From positions 24,107,221-24,171,220 of the forward strand of contig CM017555.1 of NCBI GenBank assembly GCA_007844125.1: DNA of 64,000 bases. Reading direction: 5' to 3'. The DNA comes from Sinonovacula constricta. Lineage: Eukaryota; Mollusca; Bivalvia; Cardiida; Solecurtidae. Under the pieces are notes generated by a model that was not told where the DNA came from, made no database searches, and saw only the letters and a program-made list of their open reading frames with translations. Positions 21,945 through 32,720 of the stretch are shown piece by piece; the first letter of the stretch is position 1; each line of letters opens with the position of its first letter. The position numbers were made by a program, and so were the translations under genes.

Positions 21945-24900
21945 AAAGGCACATGACCTCTGACCTGAAACATCCGGCTGCACTACAGTAAACACTGCAC
22001 AATGACATCTGACCAATTACACCAGGCTGTAAGTTCTGCATACCGACCTCTGACCAGTTACGCCTGGCTGGGCTACTGTAAGTTCTGCATACTGACCTCT
22101 GACCAGTTACTGTTACACCAGGTTGGGCTACAGTAAGTACTGCATACTGACCTCTGACCTGAATAATCCGACTGCACTACAGTAAACACTGCACAATGAC
22201 ATCTGACCAATTACACCAGGCTGTAAGTTCTGCATACTGACCTCTGACCAGTTACGCCAAGCTGGGCTACTGTAAGTTCTGCATACTGACCTCTGACCAG
22301 TTACGCCAGGCTGGGCTATTGTAAGTACTGCATACTTACCTCTGACCAGTTAGGCCAGGCTGGGCTACTGTAAGTTCTGCATACTGATCTCTGACCAGTT
22401 ACGCCAGGTTGTGCTACAGTAAGCACTGCATACTGATCTCTGACCAGTTACGCCAGGCTGGGCTACTGTAAGTTCTGCATACTGATCTCTGACAAGTTAC
22501 GCCAGGCTGGGCTACCAAGTACTGCATACTGATCTCTGACCAGTTACGCCAGGTTGTGCTACGGTAAGTACTGCATACTGACCTTTGACCAGTTACGCCA
22601 GGCTGTGCTACAGTAAGTACTGCGTACTGACCTCTGACCAGTTACGCCAGGCTGTGCTGCAGTAAGTACTGCATACTGACCTCTGACAAGTTACGCCAGG
22701 CTTGGCTTGAGTAAGTACTGCATACTGGCCTCTGACCAGTTACGCCAGGCTGGGCTACTAAGAACTGCATACTGACATCTGACCAGTTACACCAGGCTGG
22801 GTTACAGTAAGCTCTGCATACTGAGCTCTGTCTAGTTAAGCCAGGCTGTGCTACTAAGTACTGCATACTGACATCTGACCAGTTACACAAGGCTGGGTTA
22901 CAGTAAGTACTGCATACTGATCTCTGACCAGTTACACCAGGCTGGGTTACAGTAAGTACTGCATACTGGCCTCTGACCAGTTACGCCAGGCTGTGCTACT
23001 AAGTACTGCATACTGACATCTGACCAGTTACACCAGGCTGGGTTACAGTAGGCACTGCATACTGAGCTCTGACAAGTTAAGCCAGGCTGTGCTACTAAGT
23101 ATTGCATACTGACATCTGACCAGTTACACCAGGCTGCGTTACAGTAAGCTCTGCATACTGAGTTCTGACAAGTTAAGCCAGGCTGTGCTACTAAGTTCTG
23201 CATACTGGCCTCTGACCAGTTACACCAGGCTGGGCTACAGTAAGCACTGCATACTAACATCCGACCAGATATGCCAGGCTGGGCTACTGTAAACACTGCA
23301 TACTGACTTCTGACCAGTTCTGTATACTGACCTCTGACCAGTGATGCCAGGCTGGGCTAAAGTAAGCACTGAATACTGACCTCTGACCAGTAACTGTTAC
23401 ACCAGGCTATGCTATAGATAGCACTGCATACATCCTTCTGACCAGATACGCCAGGTTGGGCTACAGTAAACTCTGCATACTGACCTCTGACCTCTGACCA
23501 TTTTCTGTTACACTAGGCTGTGCTACAGTAAGTACTGCAAACTGACCTCTGACCTCTGACCAGTAACTGTTACACTAGGCTGTGCTACAGTAAGTACTGC
23601 ATACTGACCTCTGACCAGTAACTGTTACACTAGGCTGTGCTACAGTAAGTACTGCACACTGACCTCTGACCAGTAACTGTTACACTAGGCTGTGCTACAG
23701 TAAGTACTGCATACTGACCTCTGACCAGTAACTGTTACACCAGCCTGTACTACAGTAAGAACTGCATACTGACCTCTGACCTCTGACCAGTAACTGTTAC
23801 ACTAGGCTGTGCTACAGTAAGTACTGCATACTGACCTTTGACCAGTAACTATTACACCAGGCTGTGCTACAGTAAGTACTGCATACTGACCTCTGACCTC
23901 TGACCAGTTACTGTTACACCAGCCTGTGCTACAGTAAGTACTGCATACTGACCTCTGACCTCTGACCAGTTACTGTTACACCAGCCTGTGCTACAGTAAG
24001 TACTGCATACTGACCTCTGGCCAGTTACTGTTACACTAGGCTGTGCTACAGTAAGTACTGCATACTGACCTCTGACCAGTAACTGTTACACCAGGCTGTG
24101 CTACAGTAAGTACTGCATACTGACCTCTGACCAGTAACTGTTACACTAGGCTGTGCTACAGTAAGAACTGCATACTGACCTCTGACCTCTGACCAGTAAC
24201 TGTTACACTAGGCTGTGCTACAGTAAGTACTGCATACTGACCTCTGGCCAGTTACTGTTACACCAGCCTGTGCAACAGTAAGTACTGCATACTGACCTCT
24301 GACCTCTGACCAGTAACTGTTACACTAGGCTGTGCTACAGTAAGTACTGCATACTGACATCTGACCTCTGACCAGTAACTGTTACACTAGGCTGTGCTAC
24401 AGTAAGTACTGCATACTGACCTATGACCAGTTACTGTTACACCAGGCTGTGCAACAGAAAGCACTGCATACTGATCTCTGACCAGTTATGCCAGGTTGGG
24501 CTACAGTAAGCACTGCATACTGACCTCTGACCAGTTACTGTTACACCAGGCTGTGCAACAGTAAGCACTGCATACTGATCTCTGACCAGTTATGCCAGGT
24601 TGAGCTACAGTAAGCACTGCATACTGACCTCTGACCAGTTACTGTTACACCAGGCTGTGCAACAGTAAGCACTGCATACTGATCTCTGACCAGTTATGCC
24701 AGGTTGGGCTACAGTAAGCACTGCATACTGACCTCTGACCTCTGACCAGTAACTGTTACACTAGGCTGTGCTACAGTAAGCACTGCATACTGACCTCTGA
24801 CCTCTGACCAGTAACTGTAACACTAGGCTATGCTACAGTAAGCACTGCATACTGACCTCTGACCAGTTACTGTTACACCAGGCTGTGCAACAGAAAGCAC

Positions 24901-26290
24901 TGCATACTGATCTTTGACCAGTTACGCCAGGTTGGGCTACAGTAAGCACTGCATACTGACCTCTGACCAGTAACTGTTACACTAGGCTGTGCTACAGTAA
25001 GCACTGCATACTGACCTCTGACCTCTGACCAGTAACTGTTACACTAGGCTGTGCTACAGTAAGAACTGCATACTGACCTCTGACCTCTGACCAGTAACTG
25101 TTACACTAGGCTGTGCTACAGTAAGTACTGCATACTGACCTCTGGCCAGATACTGTTAGACCAGCCTGTGCAACAGTAAGTACTGCATACTGACCTCTGA
25201 CCTCTGACCAGTAACTGTTACACTAGGCTGTGCTACAGTAAGAACTGCATACTGACCTCTGACCTCTGACCAGTAACTGTTACACTAGGCTGTGCTACAG
25301 TAAGTACTGCATACTGACCTATGACCAGTTACTGTTACACCAGGCTGTGCAACAGAAAGCACTGCATACTGATCTCTGACCAGTTATGGCAGGTTGGGCT
25401 ACAGTAAGCACTGCATTCTGACCTCTGACCAGTTACTGTTACACCAGGCTGTGCAACAGAAAGCACTGCATACTGATCTCTGACCAGTTACGCCAGGTTG
25501 GGCTACAATAAGCACTGCATACTGACCTCTGACCAGTTACGCCTGGCTGGGCTACAGTAAGCACTGCATACTGACCTCTGACCATTTATGCCAGGTTGGC
25601 CTACAGTAAACTCTGCATACTGACCTCTGACCAGTTACGCCAGGCTGGGCTACTGTAAGTTCTGAATACTGACCTCTGACCAGTTACGCCAGGCTGTGCT
25701 ACAGTAAGCACTGCATACTTACCTCTGACCAGTTACACCAGGTTGGGCTACAGTAAGCACTGCATACTGACCTCTGACCATTTACACCAGGTTGGGCTAC
25801 AGTTAACTCTGCCTACTGACCTCTAACCAGTTACGCCAGGCTATGCTACAGTAAGCACTGCTTATTGACCTCTGACCATTTACGTCAGGCTGTGCTACAG
25901 TAAACTCTGCAAACTTACCTCTGACCAGCTACACCAGGTTGGGCTACAGTAAACTCTGCATACTGACCTCTGACCAGTTACGCCAGGCTGTGCTACAGTA
26001 AGCACTGCATACTTACCTCTGACCAGTTACTGTTACACCAGGTTGGGCTACAGTAAGCACTGCATACTGACCTTTGACCAGTTACTGTTACACCAGGTTG
26101 GGCTACAGTAAGCACTGCATACTGACCTCTGACCAGTTACACCAGGCTGTACTACAGTAAGCTCTGTTTAAAATTACCTCTGACCAGTTACGCCAGGCTG
26201 TAAGCTCTGCATACTGACTTTTGACCAGTTATGCCAGGCTGTATGCTCTGCATACTGACCTCTGACCAGTTATGCCAGGCTGGGCTAAAG
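21945..26290. repeat. 4.3 kb minisatellite with 47-49 bp and 55/62 bp monomers
   Basis: Roughly 80 tandem monomers of 'ctacagtaagtactgcatac' + 'tgacctctgaccagttacgccaggctgtg'. The left part (to about 23300) and the right end use a 47-49 bp form with 'gttacgccaggctggg'. The middle (about 23370-25450) uses a 55-bp form with 'taactgttacactaggctgtg', in which 'tctgacc' is often duplicated (62 bp). Short unrelated-looking dimers alternate near 22640-23300. It lies in the long intron of gene 1. Open frames in it (22642-22890, 22898-23296 minus) arise because a 96-bp dimer is a multiple of three and happens to lack stops. Confidence 0.95.
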
Positions 26291-26449
26291 AAAGCAGTGA
26301 AGTCTTGAAAAGCCTGTGTCCATAGTGGAGATAATGCTTGTATACAGAGAAATTGGTGTTATTGTCAATGAATGTAATAAAATCAAAACATTTATTTTTA
26401 AATAGTAATCAGGCTTTATCATTAAAATAAAGATCGCCTATGGCAAAGT

Positions 26450-26680
26450 GCTAGGGTTGCTTGTAACTCCTCTGACTGTTAAGCCTTTTGCTGCATGGGT
26501 TTGTGTTTTGTTAAGGGTGAGGAACTTAATGTGGGAAGGTTTTCCAGCTGACCTGTGGTGGTGGGTAATTTTTTCCAGACAATCATCTGAGGTCTTCCTC
26601 AACCAATATAGCTGGACATTGCTATAATGTCCATAATTGGTCGCTGCAAAGTATTTAAAAAACAAAACAATCATTTAAAT
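26450..26680 (+). mobile_element. SINE family A, nearly full-length copy
   Basis: The head (cttgtaactcctctgactgt, then 'gctgcatgggttt') is followed by the body (ttttccagctgacctgtggt, 'tctgaggtcttcctc') and the tail (ataattggtcgctgcaaagt, A-rich). It is about 230 bp. Confidence 0.65.
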
Positions 26681-26844
26681 AAAATAGTTGTATGAACACT
26701 TAAATAATTATACCCAAAAGGTTACAATTTCTTCTAAATGAGATTCATTCCCTTTGATGACAGAAGTTAAACATGTAACTTCTGTGTTTGAGATTAGTAT
26801 ATGTACAAATTTTTTTGATAAGATTATCATCGCTCCAACATTCT

Positions 26845-26965
26845 TCCATAATTTATCTGAATATTCTCTTGGAGCAGACATCACTGGGTTCACTGGCAGG
26901 ATATCACACCCAGTCACATTATTCTAACACTAGGCAGGCCAGTCAAGGTACTACCCACATAGGTC
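26845..26965 (+). mobile_element. Dispersed repeat family D, 3' part
   Basis: The string atatcacacccagtcacatt and 'ctaacactaggcaggcc' match other family copies. Confidence 0.4.
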
Positions 26966-27260
26966 ATTAAGCGTAAACTGGAGACTTGTATCACTATCCT
27001 TTTTTATGACTGAGGTATGTTGTTGCCCTGATTTTAACCTGAGGATCAACAAGTACCTGAAGCAGAATACAGCGGATCCTCTAACAACTGTACTACCAGG
27101 TCAAGTTCTTTCTATGCATGATATTAATTACAGTAAAGGAAGCTTTAACCATGGCCAATTTTACTAATTTATCAAAGGTTTCAACTTCCGCCATTTTTTT
27201 CACCACATTCTTTCAATAGACGGCATAACAGGACATGTACCCGTAAACATGTAATAAAAT

Positions 27261-27397
27261 CACAGACTACACCAAATTTAAACATAGTGCACAGACTAAA
27301 CCAAATTTAAACATAGTGCACAGACTAAACCAAATTTAAACATAGTGCACAGACTAAACCAAATTTAAACATAGTGCACAGACTAAACCAAATTTAA
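27261..27397. repeat. 29-bp tandem repeat, 4.7 copies
   Basis: The unit 'cacagactaaaccaaatttaaacatagtg' (split here as cacagactaaaccaaattta and aacatagtg) is nearly identical in every copy, so the array is young. Confidence 0.93.
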
Positions 27398-28794
27398 CTT
27401 AAACTTAAACTATAACATTAAATTAATGATTTTGGCATGATACTATTCTGAAAGATGCATAAATAAAACAAAAAATAAAAACCAGAGCTGTTCATAGAAG
27501 GTGTGCTCCAATTTTACTCAGTGATGAAAATTCTAACTTAAAAAAGGCAAAATTCTACCAAATTTAATTTAAGGTAAAGCAGTGTAATGGAAAATATACA
27601 TAATTTGAAAATTAACAAAATGGATGAGTTGCATACTTTAATGTATATATGTTTGCCAAATTTTAAGAAAATTCTCCATTGAGTTTTGAATTTAAGGATA
27701 TTTTTGTCTTCTAAGCTTGGTATTAAAGATGTCTTCTTTAGATGTAAGAACAAACAAAATTATGTTATATCCTCTTTAGAAGAAGTGTTTTGCTTTTAAG
27801 CATCATTTGGAAACAAGCTTAGCATTAGACAAAGCAACCAAACAAGTTACTTGATTGATTTGACTCAAACTATCCCAAATATATAATTAATTGTTTACAA
27901 ACCCAAGACAGATTGTCCTATTTTTTCTACTTACTGTACTTTATTGAAAAAGCACAAAGCTTTTGATAGCCTAACAATTTATTTCAGAGTTGCCTAAAAT
28001 GTTCTATGAAGTATTTTGGTTGATGCAGCAAAATAAAAAAGTAGCTTCACCACATTTTGTTTTATTATACTTTGAATATTACAGGTAATGCATTAGTTAT
28101 CAAATCTTGCACAAATCATACAATCAAAGTTCATTAACAAAAATCAAATTAAAAACAATATGTTTACTTCTTAATCTGGTAGAGTGATGCAGATATAACT
28201 GTCAAAGCGAAAAAGTAGAAAGTAAAATACTCGACCATTTATGCCCATACAGGGATTAGAACCCTTAGCCCCCAGTTCTGAATCATTTTAACCCTATTGG
28301 TTAATTTTGATTAACAATTAATAATATTTAATATTTAAGTAGAAGTGCAGCATTACATTTGCTTACATTTACGGTACCTTAAGGGTAAGTAATAGTTTTA
28401 AATAAGTCAACTTAACAGTCATCCTTTGAAGTATTTTGCAATTGTATTCATAGAAATAATGAAAGCTCTTTTTCTGTTTCCTTCTGTGGAAATGGGTACA
28501 TGATCTACTGGTACTAAAAAAAATAACTGGAGGAAAAATGACAAATACTTCAACAATGCCCCACAAAAAACATACATATATGAGTTAGAGGGCAATTTCA
28601 ACATAAGCTAGGTTTCAAATGCAGAACAAAAGTCTGTGTGAAATAACATAAGTAAATGTCATATGTTCTCACTGCAACAAATTACATACATGATAAATGG
28701 TGTCAATAGCTACAATACTTCAAATATGACATAATACAAAATAAGCTTCAACAACAGCTGTCCTTATAATATAGAGTGCTCCACTTTTCTCAAA
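27398..28794. other. AT-rich intron DNA; one tRNA-like SINE remnant
   Basis: Mostly without recognised features. Near 28250-28290 'gggattagaacccttagccc' resembles the complement of a B-box head. Open frames at 27538-27753 and 28369-28604 lack exon borders. Confidence 0.35.
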
Positions 28795-29240
28795 CAAGAG
28801 GGCACTGATGGCCCTTAATCGCTCACCTGAGGACATGGGCTTTTAGCAGGCGCGTTTCTGCCATTACGCACTTTACGTATGTGCGTAACCTCCGTTCGAA
28901 AATTCGGAAAATCTAAAAGTACCAAAAACACTAAGAATATCGATACCTTTCCCGGGATAGGAATGATATATTTTATTTCCCCAGTTTCTATGTTATAAAA
29001 TCTTATTACTACGCCATTCAAGTTGAAAAGGTCGTTCATATTTTGCATTAAGTTCCTCGTTCCTTAAAAACGGCCCAGATACGTGCCTGGCTTTTAGTAG
29101 GCTTATATCTGGCATTAAGTAATGAAGAGCTATTTACTTTAGAAAACTTTGGTGGAAATTGGACCGTAAATTTGGCCACTGGGCTGATAACAGTTTCCAG
29201 AATTTTATCTAGTGACCTAGGCAAGTTCAGATGAGCTAAT
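28795..29240 (-). mobile_element. Repeat-derived region with duplicated 'taatg.cagat/a' block
   Basis: On the minus strand, two blocks about 240 bp apart share 'gtaatg.cagaaacgcgcctgctaaaagcc'-like sequence, and the region ends 'caggtgagcgattaagggcc'. This is a 3' edge of the kind seen at 16.4 kb. Two open frames (28815-29048 and 29048-29305, minus) cover it and look partly protein-like, but they have an in-frame stop just before the ATG and match a repeat pattern, so I treat the block as transposon-derived. Confidence 0.4.
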
Positions 29241-29457
29241 AAACATAAAATATAAATGTTCAGGTACCTGTGTTCATAAGCACCCAAGTAAGTGTATGGT
29301 GACATTGCATGCAGCTATGGGCTATTGTGGTAGGAACATAATATTATCATTTTACATCAAGTTACACACAACACTCATTACCTGTTACATAAACTTCAAG
29401 CAAAGAAAAGCTTTGGTTAAAAATTATACAGCCTTGATTAGCCTATTATATATATAT

Positions 29458-29492
29458 GAGAAAGAAAGAAGGTGATGTTTATGTCAGACTAT

Positions 29493-29524
<32 letters not shown>

Positions 29525-29551
29525 GTAAGGTCTGACATCACTTTCTTTCCC
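29458..29551. repeat. (AC)n(AT)n microsatellite inside inverted arms
   Basis: The run ACACACACACAC then (AT)n at about 29492-29524 is flanked by 'gaaagaaggtgatg...tgtcagac' on the left and gtctgacatcactttctttc on the right. These are complements except for a 6-base bulge, so the whole can fold as a hairpin. Confidence 0.75.
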
Positions 29552-31044
29552 ATCCTCTTCCTCCCCTTAATTACTATTGATAACTATCATTGTTCTCTTT
29601 GTATCATAGCATCATGTTCATCATCTCTTTCAAACAACCACCCAGAAACTTCTGGATATACATACATGTACTTGTAATCTAGGGTTTTCTTATTTATATA
29701 GGAGGCGTCATTTACAGGCCCCTTCCCCTTGAAATGAAAGCCTAGCTTTCCCCTAAAAATAAAAAAATCTCCCACAAATATCAACAAATATGTGCACCAG
29801 ACTTAGATAAATCTTGTGGAGAAATCAAGAAAACAAGAAAAATAGAGAGTTGGCCTTGTAACAAACATACTTGATGAATGATAGCAAATAAGCAAGTTAA
29901 ACATGCACATATTTTCAACTTTTTGAATAAAATGCAGCAAAATTTTCCTCTACTCAAAGGCCCCAGGTAGCATCGCCTTTTTCAGAAAAAAAAAATCTGG
30001 CAATGACAGATATGTGTTTAGGCTGGACTGCAAATTACCATTTCATCCATCATGAAGATTAGGGTTAGATGACTTAACTTTCAAATGTTATAGTTCTGAA
30101 CTACCCTTTTATTTGCTTGAGCATCAGCAAGTTGTGTGGCTATACCACTAAAATCTTTAATGAAATTGGTATGTCTACAGACATCCACTGCATAGCATAA
30201 ACAATGAACAATGACATTTTCTGACTTTTTAATTTTTCTCAGAATTTCCAGAAGAGATGAGGATAGGTTTGTACATTGCTCATTTTCTTCATTAAAAGTG
30301 CAAGGGCTGACATCCACACCTTGATCATTAAAATAATTTGTGGTAATTTACCGAAGAAAACATCAATTCATTTTTTTTCTTTCCCCTATTAATTGTCTGC
30401 TTACAAATTGAGTACAGAAGTGCGATTGTTCAAAGCAAAAGTAAAAAGCGCTGATCCCTAAGTCAGAGCCATAATGGTAGCCACAATTTACACTAAGTAA
30501 TAGTGGTCAAAGTACTTCAAAAGTTAAATGTAAATAGCCTTATTCTTAATCCTTAACGTTTGTTTAATGCCATGTTTTATGGTCAAGGAATGATGATTTA
30601 AGTAGTGTCTGGGAAAATGCACTATGATCAACTGACTGAAATTATTGCATCAAAAATGCAGGAAATGCACAATGGCAGAAACACTTGGTTCTATGTGTCA
30701 TGAACCTATACAGACTTGTTACATTAATATCCTGATTGGTATACACTTGCAAAAAAATGTTTTAAAAGGAAAATCACTAATAAAGCCAAGCTAAAAATAT
30801 AATCTTCCTATTCCCAGTTTTCTAAATGAAAGTAATGTATAAGTATTCTTCCTTGTTAGTGCCCATTTTCTTCCATGGGTTGCTAAACGAGATTTGAACT
30901 ATGACTTGTGATATTTTATTATATATTTTTTTAAACAATATACCATTATATTTTTTATTGTAATGAAATAGTCTAAAAAGTGTTTACATTTTAAAAATGA
31001 ATTGTTTTTATTTAATTACATTAAACATTTTTACAAGGACACTA
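29552..31044. other. No recognised gene
   Basis: AT-rich intron 1 DNA of gene 1. The open frame at 30081-30317 (minus) has no exon borders. Confidence 0.4.
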
Positions 31045-31049
31045 ATATC

Positions 31050-31801
31050 GATGGGTACTGGTCCAAAAAGACCGCAAACCAGGAAGGCCCGTACCAAAAA
31101 GGCCGCACCAAAAAGGCCGCAAACCTAAAAGGCCGCAAGCCTTAAAGGCCTTATATATAAAAGGAGATGGTGAATCTAATATGTTATAAATCTTAATATA
31201 GTAAATGTTATATGATTATATATGATTATAATAGTCACTAGAAAGGAGACCTGTTTTGAAATAATATTAATTTATGCAGTTAAACTTTGAACACTTATAG
31301 ATCTGCTTAAATTGAAGCAATTTATAACATAATTGTAAATATTTTTTGTAATTTATGTCTTTTGTTGTTGTGTTTTTTATGTATATCATCGTGTATATTG
31401 ATTTGTGTTGTTTGTAAATATTTATAAATGCTGTGTTTTTTGTTTTGTAGATTTCATCTTTTTTATTAAAATGTTCATCAGAAAGCTATTTTTTATTAAA
31501 GAATTAATAAAATGATATTTGTCTCCAATGTTTAGTTTAATATTTTTTATTCTAATTGTATATTATACAGTACTTGATTTGAAAAAAAATAATAACTAAG
31601 CTCAAAAATAAAATGAATTTAACAATTTGTCTGGCTTTGTTATTTCATCATTAAACTATCTAGCATTAAACGCATATTCATAATCCTATACTGCATGAAA
31701 CGTGCGGCCTTAGGTTTGCGGCCTTTTTGGTAAGACCTTTTTGGTCAACAGCCTTTTTGGTCTATGGCCTTTCTGGTTTTCGTCCTTTCTGGTACCCAAT
31801 C
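31050..31801. mobile_element. Non-autonomous inverted-repeat transposon with iterated GGCC-containing ends
   Basis: The left end (31054-31150) carries repeated 'ccaaaaaggccgcaaacc'. The right end (31700-31801) carries the complement, 'ggtttgcggcctttttgg', repeated with variation. Both termini share GGGTAC near the edge. The word atatcgatg flanks both sides (31045-31053 and 31802-31810), a candidate 8-9 bp target duplication. The 550-bp core is AT-rich and noncoding. The superfamily was not assigned. Confidence 0.7.
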
Positions 31802-31882
31802 ATATCGATGTACCCAAGCATGATGGTCACTATGATCACAGGCTTTTCAAGACAGCTGTAGCAGAGCAAAATGTAATCTATG

Positions 31883-32047
31883 TGAGTTGTATTACAGGCA
31901 GGGGCACTTATGCACCAGGGACCGAAACCCGCTGGTCACTATGATAAGCCAATTTTAATGAATTTTCATGTCATCGGATTTTACATGGCTGGGAATTGAA
32001 CCTGGGGACTCCTGATCTGCAAAGCAGATGCTCTATCACTAATCTAT
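31883..32047 (-). mobile_element. SINE family B copy
   Basis: The minus strand has an A-box-like 'tagattagtgatagagc', a B box GGTTCAATTCCC, and the body word 'ggtgcataagtgcccctg' shared with the copy at 8915-9231. Confidence 0.65.
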
Positions 32048-32384
32048 GCAGTTGCTTTTACATAAAAACTAGAGGGCCTGTATTTAATATTTTTAAGAAA
32101 GAATGACTCAAGTCATAGATTCCAGTACCTATGTCATACATGATTCTCCAATTATTTTAAATTTATTTACTTTTATTGCACATATTGTTTATATTGAGCA
32201 CTGGGCTACTTTAAAATGACAATTTCATTTGAATAACATAGAATGATTTAACTCTGTTGCCATGAAAATGGTGCTGAACTGAGTTCATGTCATGACATGG
32301 GTCACCAAAATTGGTTGGTGAATACCCGTCTAGAGATTTTTACCATCAGTCATGCATATTTTACAAACATAACACCAAACTTAC

Positions 32385-32471
32385 CGCTGCACAAGCTGTC
32401 ATTGTGATCACCAAAACGCACAGGCAAAGTTTGGCTCCTGTGAAACTAAAGGCGACTTTAGACTTCATCAT
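32385..32471 (-). CDS. Gene 1, first coding exon: signal peptide of a type I membrane receptor-like protein
   Basis: This exon encodes 29 residues starting MMKSKVAF, with a hydrophobic core (about residues 15-25) and small residues ending in ACAA, a typical secretory signal peptide. An in-frame TAA lies six bases upstream of the first ATG, so the start is well fixed; the second ATG follows directly. The exon ends at a consensus donor (GCG then GTAAGT) in phase 0. That matches the phase-0 acceptor of the cysteine-rich exon ending at 17948, giving an intron of about 14.4 kb. Seen: start, upstream stop, donor and hydrophobic core. Inferred: the join to the second exon, which fits in frame, strand and logic (a signal peptide is needed by the ectodomain) but has no transcript proof. 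The ORF is too short to appear in ordinary ORF scans. Confidence 0.72.
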
Positions 32472-32720
32472 AATTTAAAGTTCCAGTATTATTTTACGCA
32501 AGTAAAATCCATTGAAACACTTAGGTGTATTCGTGATATCCGCCAATGACATTCTGAACTTCAGAATGAAAAGGGAATTCCCAGCCACGCTGACAGCCAA
32601 ACTAACCAGGAAGTTTTTATTACATTTTGTACGATTTAATTCGGTCGCTTATAACATTAACGGTGGCGCGAAAGTTTTGGACCGCCCATGAAGTTGACGA
32701 TTTTTTAATTCGTCTGCTAT
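32472..32720 (-). promoter_or_regulatory. Candidate 5' UTR / promoter interval of gene 1
   Basis: This is the sequence immediately upstream of the gene 1 start codon on the minus strand. It is somewhat richer in GC and CpG than the AT-rich surroundings. It contains a perfect 19-bp palindrome around 32551-32569 (cattctgaa, one base, ttcagaatg). No clear TATA box or initiator was recognised. The call rests only on position and composition. Confidence 0.3.

Noticed and set aside
22642..23296. Minus-strand open frames of 82 and 132 codons with a regular 32-residue Cys/Trp pattern
   Set aside because: They are translations of the minisatellite: a 96-bp dimer is divisible by three and lacks stops. 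There is no exon border, and frames break outside the dimer region.
28815..29305. Two adjoining minus-strand frames with partly protein-like sequence
   Set aside because: There is a stop just before the ATG, no convincing splice borders, and the region shows internal repeat blocks and a repeat-type terminus. Recorded as transposon-derived instead.
32551..32569. Palindrome as a heat-shock or STAT site near the gene 1 start
   Set aside because: Spacing of the GAA/TTC blocks does not fit either consensus, so only a plain palindrome is reported.
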